From Candidatus Omnitrophota bacterium (GTDB lineage Bacteria; Omnitrophota; Gorgyraeia; Gygaellales; Profunditerraquicolaceae), in NCBI GenBank assembly GCA_023229385.1, contig JALNZI010000009.1, positions 1 through 47,682 of the forward strand: a DNA stretch of 47,682 nucleotides. The letters run 5' to 3'. The notes under the pieces are model-generated. The model did not search any database. It worked only from the letters and a program-made list of their open reading frames with translations, and was not told where the DNA came from. The position numbers and the translations under genes are program-made. Positions 43,966 through 47,682 of the stretch are shown here, piece after piece (the stretch's first letter is position 1; each line of letters starts with the position of its first letter).

Positions 43966-44234
43966 TTTTTGATTTGAAGAACGCCGTAAACCAAAAGACA
44001 ACCGTAATCCTTATTGTTTTGTTAATTGTTGGACTGGTTAGCGTAGTTGGTTTAGCCCTGGGAGTCAAGGTGTTCAGCGTTAAAGTTAATCAACAGGCTG
44101 CGCTAATCGCGGAAAAAGATAAACAGCTTGAAGATAGCAAAGTTAAATATACCAGTTTAGCGGCAAGATTGCATAAAGAGATAAAGAAGGTTGGAGAGTT
44201 AGAAGAAGAGTTAAAGAAATACAGGCGCAGGTAG
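43962..44234 (+). CDS. small membrane coiled-coil protein
   Basis: 90 aa. Transmembrane helix at about 13-36 (TTVILIVLLIVGLVSVVGLALGV) followed by a coiled coil rich in K and E (LIAEKDKQLEDSKVKYTSLAARLHKEIKKVGELEEELKKY). RBS GGAGGTGG, ATGA overlap with the preceding gene. Unrecognised family; same design as the two preceding genes, so probably part of one membrane scaffold. Confidence 0.75.
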   Translation: MIFDLKNAVNQKTTVILIVLLIVGLVSVVGLALGVKVFSVKVNQQAALIAEKDKQLEDSKVKYTSLAARLHKEIKKVGELEEELKKYRRR

Positions 44235-44263
44235 GCTTGGTTAAATAATTAAGGATTTGGTAT

Positions 44264-44300
44264 ATATACAGTATGTATATTAGTTATAGTAGTTACTATA
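44264..44300. promoter_or_regulatory. paired palindromes upstream of the second MerR-like gene
   Basis: ATATAC-AGTAT-GTATAT at 44264-44280 and TATAGTA-GT-TACTATA at 44285-44300, both perfect. They repeat, in the same order and 4-9 bp apart, the two palindromes at 38947-38987 (shared cores TATAC-N5-GTATA and TAGTA-N2-TACTA). A -35 is not obvious; TTGGTT at 44237-44242 with TATATA at 44261-44266 (18-bp spacer) is the best candidate. Confidence 0.7.
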
Positions 44301-44330
44301 GATAGGTTGATATATAAATTAAGTAAAGTT

Positions 44331-44558
44331 ATGGAAAAAAAGGTTATATCCGCACAGGAAATAGTCTCTAAATTCAATACCCCATATTATACGGTTAATT
44401 ATTATACTGCGATTGGATTGTTGCCGGTTAGCGCTAAAGTGGGCAATAAACGTATGTATGAGGAGGATGTTGTGAAGGAGCGTTTGCAGAAGATTTCTGA
44501 ATTAGCCAGGGAAGGTTATCCTTTAAATTTGATCCAAAAAAAGCTTTCAGGCGCTTAA
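44331..44558 (+). CDS. small MerR-like regulator, second copy
   Basis: 75 aa from the ATG at 44331, chosen over an in-frame TTG 24 nt upstream because the paralogue starts MEKK at the same place. HTH (SAQEIVSKFNTPYYTVNYYTAIGLL), wing GNKRMYEE, C-terminal EGYPLNLIQKKL. About 80 percent identical to the first copy; differences cluster at the recognition-helix end (QTV to YTV), at VAG/VSA and in the tail. Precedes the riboswitch-controlled operon and probably shares operators with copy 1. Confidence 0.88.
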   Translation: MEKKVISAQEIVSKFNTPYYTVNYYTAIGLLPVSAKVGNKRMYEEDVVKERLQKISELAREGYPLNLIQKKLSGA

Positions 44559-44566
44559 AAAACCGC

Positions 44567-44581
44567 AAAAGTACCACGTAC
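44567..44581. repeat. 15-bp repeat AAAAGTACCACGTAC, copy 1
   Basis: Identical to 44775-44789 and containing the near-palindrome GTAC-CAC-GTAC. The pair brackets the promoter and riboswitch, 208 bp apart. Copy 1 lies just after the MerR-like stop codon. Confidence 0.8.
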
Positions 44582-44591
44582 CGTTATGAGT

Positions 44592-44619
44592 TTGACAAAT
44601 TATTATAATATGTTATACT
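44592..44619 (+). promoter_or_regulatory. promoter of the riboswitch-controlled operon
   Basis: TTGACA at 44592-44597, a 16-bp spacer and TATACT at 44614-44619. The predicted start is near 44626, about 25 nt before the aptamer. Confidence 0.75.
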
Positions 44620-44649
44620 TTGATTGTGACAGGAACAGAAAGATCCGAA

Positions 44650-44718
44650 AAGGTAAACTCATAGTAATATGGGGGCGCAAAGCTAAGGGTCCTGAAGTTC
44701 AGGATAGCCAGCTGCCGA
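44650..44718 (+). ncRNA. cyclic-di-GMP-I (GEMM-I) riboswitch aptamer
   Basis: The order of conserved elements fits GEMM-I. GGUAAAC (44652-44658) opens P1 and pairs with UGCC (44713-44716). A hairpin 44658-44673 is closed by a GUAA GNRA tetraloop (44664-44667). Then come the hallmark GCAAAGC (44677-44683), GGGUC, a hairpin CCUGA/UCAGG and GAUAGCC (44703-44709). The conserved G before UAAAC (44653, equivalent to G20 of Vc2) favours c-di-GMP over cGAMP. The tetraloop should dock in a receptor in P3, as in solved structures. It lies downstream of a clean promoter and upstream of a terminator. Not proven by binding data. Confidence 0.85.
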
Positions 44719-44730
44719 AGATTTAGGATT

Positions 44731-44764
44731 ACCCCGGAAGAAGAGTTTACCGGGGTTTTTTTTT
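44731..44764 (+). terminator. riboswitch expression platform: intrinsic terminator
   Basis: ACCCCGG (44731-44737) pairs with CCGGGGT (44750-44756), followed by nine T (44756-44764). GAGTTTACC at 44743-44751 overlaps the 3' arm and is the exact complement of GGTAAACTC at 44652-44660, the 5' strand of the aptamer. The two folds exclude each other: aptamer plus terminator, or antiterminator. This predicts shut-off at high c-di-GMP. GGGGG at 44671-44675 could also compete for the terminator 5' arm, so the sign needs a test. Confidence 0.82.
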
Positions 44765-44774
44765 GAGAAAAAAT

Positions 44775-44789
44775 AAAAGTACCACGTAC
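44775..44789. repeat. 15-bp repeat AAAAGTACCACGTAC, copy 2
   Basis: Exact second copy of 44567-44581, located between the terminator and the RAYT start codon, in the untranslated leader. Confidence 0.8.
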
Positions 44790-44819
44790 TTTGAAGGCTT
44801 AAACGAGGTTAAAAGTAAA

Positions 44820-45815
44820 ATGCCAAGATTCCCGAGGGTAAATTTAGAAGGGGCTCTATATTATATAACTACTAAGGCAGATTATAAACTTAATCTTTTT
44901 AGGGATGATAGCGATAAAAACCGCTATCTCTCTTTTTTATTTGAATACAAAAATCTCTATAATTTTAAATTATATTCCTTGGTTTTGACTTCTACGGAAA
45001 GCCATCTGCTTATTGAGCCCTCCCAGCAGTTTACTGTTTCTCAAATTATGCATGATGTAAATGCCAATTACACAAAATACTATAATAAAAAATATGAAAA
45101 GAAAGGGCATCTCTTTGAAGAAAGATTTAAGGCAGTTTTGATTGAAAAGAAAGCCCATCTGCTTGAAATAACCCGTTTCATACATCGGATTGTTTTAAAA
45201 GACAACTCTCTTCTACAGTTAAGAGATTACCGGTGGAGCAGCTATTTGTCTTATCTAAAGGTGGAGCAGGATAAGAATATTTTATCTAACATTGATTGCC
45301 AGGAGGTTTTAAATTTACTTCCGGCGACTTCGGAGGATAAAAATACAGGGTATCAAGAGTTTGTAGAGAAAGCCGGAAGCAGGGATCTGGAAGTTTTTGA
45401 AAACAAAATGTACAGGGCGTCTGTTGTGGGTAGCACAGATTTTGTGGAAAAGATAAAAGAAATTTCAAAGGCGCAAGTGGATGCAGGGCAGGAGCAAGTG
45501 GAGGAAGATGCAGAAGTATCTTTAGATAAGGTAAAAAGAAACCGGTTGATTTATGCCTTGTCCGCATTTGTATTTTTAGTATTTTTGGGCACAAGTATAT
45601 TTTTTGTAATAGGCGGTATGGACTTAAAACGCGAGATCAAAGAAGCTGCTTTGGAAAAAGATGAAATCTTTGTAAAAGACCTCATTGCTACAAAGCAGGA
45701 ATTGAGCAGGGAATTAGAAGAGAAGTATCGGGCGGATATGGTCTCTTATAAAGTTACGGCAATGCGGCTTCAGGAATTGGAAAAGAAGGATAAGCAAAAA
45801 GGGGAGAAGCTATGA
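44820..45815 (+). CDS. degenerate REP-associated tyrosine transposase (RAYT) domain fused to transmembrane and coiled-coil tail
   Basis: 331 aa from ATG 44820 (MPRFPRVNLEGALYYIT, the normal RAYT start, GAGG upstream); an in-frame TTG at 44763 lies in the terminator T-tract. The RAYT/Y1 domain spans 1-150, with KGHLFEERFKAVLIEKKAHLLEITRFIHR. Where active enzymes have HUH (NHYHLL), this reads T59-E60-S61-H62-LL, so the first metal-binding His is Glu. The Tyr in ANYTKYYN (Y84) is kept. Residues about 150-240 are unassigned, a transmembrane helix spans 243-266, and the C-terminus is a coiled coil with LEEKYRADMVS, shared with the protein at 43669-43965. Predicted to bind rather than cut nucleic acid. 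Confidence 0.83.
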   Translation: MPRFPRVNLEGALYYITTKADYKLNLFRDDSDKNRYLSFLFEYKNLYNFKLYSLVLTSTESHLLIEPSQQFTVSQIMHDVNANYTKYYNKKYEKKGHLFEERFKAVLIEKKAHLLEITRFIHRIVLKDNSLLQLRDYRWSSYLSYLKVEQDKNILSNIDCQEVLNLLPATSEDKNTGYQEFVEKAGSRDLEVFENKMYRASVVGSTDFVEKIKEISKAQVDAGQEQVEEDAEVSLDKVKRNRLIYALSAFVFLVFLGTSIFFVIGGMDLKREIKEAALEKDEIFVKDLIATKQELSRELEEKYRADMVSYKVTAMRLQELEKKDKQKGEKL

Positions 45816-46234
45816 TAACCAGCCATAAATTAAGACGCATAGGCTTGTTAATTATTTTTATTTCCCTGGTTATATGTAGAGAGCCGGCTTTTGCCAAGAA
45901 AGAGGTCTCCAATATTCCTGATCCGGATAAGCTGGTGTTAGAAGCTCAAAAACTTGTTTCTATCGCGGATCTGGCGACTTATGAGCAGCTTCCGGTAGAA
46001 GAGAGTTCTAAGGATGGCTACTGGTGGAATAAACAGAACAGAGATGATAAGCTGGCTTATATTAAGCAGCTTATCGCGGGATTTAAATTGTCCGACAAGA
46101 AAATTTCAGCTAAGAAAATAGTTAATATACTTGATACAGAGTATAATCCCAGGGATAATCCTCTGGATATCAAGATGGATAAAAGCATAGAAAGAATGTT
46201 TAACATTATCACTAAGGAGATGATGTTAAAATGA
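45812..46234 (+). CDS. secreted protein of unknown function
   Basis: 140 aa. Basic start then a signal peptide ending PAFA (about residues 9-28). The mature part is charged and mostly helical (SIERMFNIITKEMMLK at the end), with a Trp pair KDGYWWNKQNRDDK. No family recognised. ATGA overlap with the RAYT fusion gene, so it belongs to the riboswitch-controlled operon. Location is probably periplasmic. Confidence 0.72.
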   Translation: MITSHKLRRIGLLIIFISLVICREPAFAKKEVSNIPDPDKLVLEAQKLVSIADLATYEQLPVEESSKDGYWWNKQNRDDKLAYIKQLIAGFKLSDKKISAKKIVNILDTEYNPRDNPLDIKMDKSIERMFNIITKEMMLK

Positions 46235-46746
46235 AGACATTAATATTTATTATTATAACTTGTCTGGCATTGTTCGCTGGTTTTTATAACGGCTATTGTG
46301 AAGATGCATCATCTTCAGGTGTTATTGTAATCGGTTCTTCTGAAACCAGTTCATCTGAAACTCAAAGTTCTAATGTTCTTTCTTCTGACAGCGGGGATTC
46401 TTCTGTTGCTGAACCCGCTGCATCTATACCTGTCCCTCTTTATGAAATCAGCGGTAGTAAGATAGGGAGTACGCGAGTTTCGCAAGGAGTCACCCTGCCT
46501 TCTGCAGGAGAAGTCATGTTTGTCGACGCCGGAATATCCGGAGCTTTTACTCTTGTGCGGGTTGAGGCAGGAGGTAAAGAGATGCAAGTGTTAAATATGA
46601 GCCCTGAAAGATCCGTAGGGCATAAATTGGCCAAGGGTACTTATAGGGCATATCCTGAAGATCCAGATGGCAGGTTCCCCCTGGATAAGCTTTCGGTAAT
46701 GGTCCAGGTTAAGTTGATAGAGAGCGCGAAGGGGGGGGAGCAATGA
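46231..46746 (+). CDS. secreted Ser-rich protein of unknown function
   Basis: 171 aa. Signal peptide ending NGYC (about 1-23), then a 50-residue Ser-rich low-complexity stretch (GVIVIGSSETSSSETQSS), then a compact beta-rich domain of about 95 residues (VTLPSAGEVMFVDAGISGAFTLVRVEAGG). The Ser-rich part suggests a surface or linker region. ATGA overlap with the preceding gene. It ends in GGEQ just after an eight-G homopolymer. Confidence 0.72.
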   Translation: MKTLIFIIITCLALFAGFYNGYCEDASSSGVIVIGSSETSSSETQSSNVLSSDSGDSSVAEPAASIPVPLYEISGSKIGSTRVSQGVTLPSAGEVMFVDAGISGAFTLVRVEAGGKEMQVLNMSPERSVGHKLAKGTYRAYPEDPDGRFPLDKLSVMVQVKLIESAKGGEQ

Positions 46747-46774
46747 GAGGGATTTTATCTCTATAGCCTTATCA

Positions 46775-47359
46775 TTGGTGCTGTTTATAAATACAGGTGT
46801 AACCTATGCAGGTGCTTCTTTGCCTAAAGTTGACGGCGAAATAAACACGGACAAGAAGGCCTTTGAGGATTTTGAGGCGACAAGAAAACTTATATATGAA
46901 AAGATGGTAAAACGTACAAATGAATATAAGGATGAATTAGATAATATGTTTCTTTTGCTGAATAGCTTTTACCGCAAGGCTGTGGAAGAAAAAGATGCCA
47001 TAAAGGAAAAAGATTTGGTTGCGGTAATGACTGATTATAATAGTGTGCTCGGTGATATCGGGGTTATGCAGGCAATCCTGAATTTAAAGAAATTCGCCGA
47101 AGGCCAAGAATTTATGGAATATTATGAAGTTATGATAAACAGCCTTGAGCGGTTAAGAGGGAACTTTAGCTTAAAAAATGAAATGTTTTTAAGCAGGATA
47201 GATAAAGATTTAAGAAATCCGGATGCCTTGCGTTATGAAAAAAGACTTTGCCGGATGTATCGTGAATATTTTGAATATGATCCGAAAATAGATAAAATAG
47301 AAGAGTCAGAAGATTTCATTAAGGAGCAAGAGAAAAAGCTTAAAGAAAAAGGGAGATAA
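46775..47359 (+). CDS. secreted helical protein, start probably disturbed by a frameshift
   Basis: 194 aa from TTG 46775. The expected start is the ATG at 46743 in an ATGA overlap, like the genes before it, but that frame stops at 46764-46766. Adding one G in the GGG at 46749-46751 would give MRGDFISIALSLVLFINTG, a normal signal peptide leading into ASLPKVDGEINTDKK. So either a one-base deletion, an assembly error, or a truncated signal from the TTG. The mature protein is acidic, helical and unrecognised (YKDELDNMFLLLNSFYRK). Confidence 0.7.
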   Translation: MVLFINTGVTYAGASLPKVDGEINTDKKAFEDFEATRKLIYEKMVKRTNEYKDELDNMFLLLNSFYRKAVEEKDAIKEKDLVAVMTDYNSVLGDIGVMQAILNLKKFAEGQEFMEYYEVMINSLERLRGNFSLKNEMFLSRIDKDLRNPDALRYEKRLCRMYREYFEYDPKIDKIEESEDFIKEQEKKLKEKGR

Positions 47360-47361
47360 GG

Positions 47362-47682
47362 GTGTTTTGGCGCAAGTTGAGATATAAATATATAGGTATA
47401 TGCCTTGTGGTATTGGCGTTAGGCGTGTGTCTGCCGGGTGACCACTCTGACAGCGCTGATGCCCTTTATACCTTTACCCAAAGTACCTGGAGTTCCGGGC
47501 AATCTTCAGACAGCGCGGTGCATCCGACCAACCAGTTAGATTGGAATGTTTATTATTCAAAAGATGACAACGCCACTGTTACGACGACTGACGGGTATTT
47601 GACATTAGCTCCTGAAGTAGCTACTTTGACTGATACTACGGATGCGGATTTTAATTTAGGAGAGATGGAAAAGGTGGTTGTT
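47362..47682 (+). CDS. secreted beta-rich surface protein, N-terminal fragment
   Basis: 107 codons from GTG 47362, running off the window end. RBS AGGG-type GGAGATAAGG. N-terminal basic KLRYKYIGICLVVLALGVCL signal segment, then a Ser/Thr/Asp-rich, aromatic region (ALYTFTQSTWSSGQSSDSAV, WNVYYSKDDNATVTTTDGYL) typical of extracellular beta-sandwich or adhesin-like proteins. It closes the visible part of the riboswitch-controlled operon and could be its main exported product. Full domain content cannot be judged. Confidence 0.65.
   Translation, partial: MFWRKLRYKYIGICLVVLALGVCLPGDHSDSADALYTFTQSTWSSGQSSDSAVHPTNQLDWNVYYSKDDNATVTTTDGYLTLAPEVATLTDTTDADFNLGEMEKVVV

Noticed and set aside
44650..44718. 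cGAMP-type (GEMM-Ib) riboswitch
   Set aside because: The position equivalent to residue 20 appears to be G, which favours c-di-GMP; this depends on my manual alignment.
44763..44819. Upstream TTG start extending the RAYT protein by 19 residues
   Set aside because: It lies in the terminator T-run without RBS, and RAYT homologues begin at the MPRFPR-type motif.
44820..45815. Active insertion sequence
   Set aside because: HUH motif is degraded, the gene is embedded by ATGA overlap in an operon, and no target duplication or IS ends were seen apart from the 15-bp repeat pair.

Overview
The window looks like part of a chromosome of a Gram-negative (diderm), probably uncultivated and anaerobic bacterium. 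It encodes a TolC-type outer-membrane factor, a pilus/type II-like secretin, many signal-peptide proteins and no phage or plasmid backbone. Coding density is high, nearly all genes are on the + strand, and neighbours usually overlap by a few bases. The gene set and protein style resemble Candidatus Omnitrophota. That placement is an inference: there is no rRNA or other phylogenetic marker in the window, and I saw no tRNA.

Layout. (1) 1-418: a decayed response-regulator gene, a terminator, then a strong promoter inside a dense array of TATAC/GTATA palindromes. (2) 419-6752: a tripartite ABC exporter of the YbhGFSR type, whose first gene fuses a cytoplasmic winged-helix DNA-binding domain to a TolC-like protein. 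(3) 6853-7773: a membrane-anchored transglutaminase-like protein. (4) 7957-14924: a six-gene membrane complex related to group 4 hydrogenases and complex I, whose large subunit has lost the Ni-Fe cysteines (an Ehr-type complex). (5) 15016-16280: small secreted proteins and a DUF486 membrane protein. (6) 16331-20552: an arsenic island with a DUF134 regulator, a Cys-rich small protein, an ArsP-like permease, two ArsF-like proteins, an ArsG-like permease and Acr3. (7) 20618-22237: cstA, apparently read from a leaderless mRNA. (8) 22463-29226: a kinase-less CHASE4/HAMP/PAS sensor, a large histidine kinase and three single-domain receivers. (9) 29415-38911: a MoxR/DUF58/VWA/Bat operon that also contains a TPR-parvulin foldase. 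(10) 39018-44234: a MerR-like regulator, an ExeA-like ATPase, a GspC/PilP-like protein, a secretin and three membrane-anchored coiled-coil proteins. (11) 44331-47682: a paralogous MerR-like regulator, a predicted cyclic-di-GMP-I riboswitch with an intrinsic terminator, and an operon headed by a degenerate REP-associated transposase (RAYT) domain fused to a membrane/coiled-coil tail, followed by secreted proteins.

The most unusual part is regions 10-11. Two near-identical small MerR-like regulators each sit behind promoters carrying the same two palindromes, TATAC-N5-GTATA and TAGTA-N2-TACTA. Between the second regulator and its downstream operon lies a riboswitch that appears to tie that operon to cyclic-di-GMP. 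The first product of that operon is a transposase fold that has lost the first histidine of its HUH motif, gained a transmembrane segment, and ends in a coiled coil shared with a protein of the neighbouring secretin operon. The TATAC-N5-GTATA palindrome also occurs at the promoter of the wHTH-TolC gene 39 kb away. I read this as a surface-appendage or secretion locus with a domesticated transposase and second-messenger control; the functional reading is inference, the motifs and fusions are visible in the sequence.
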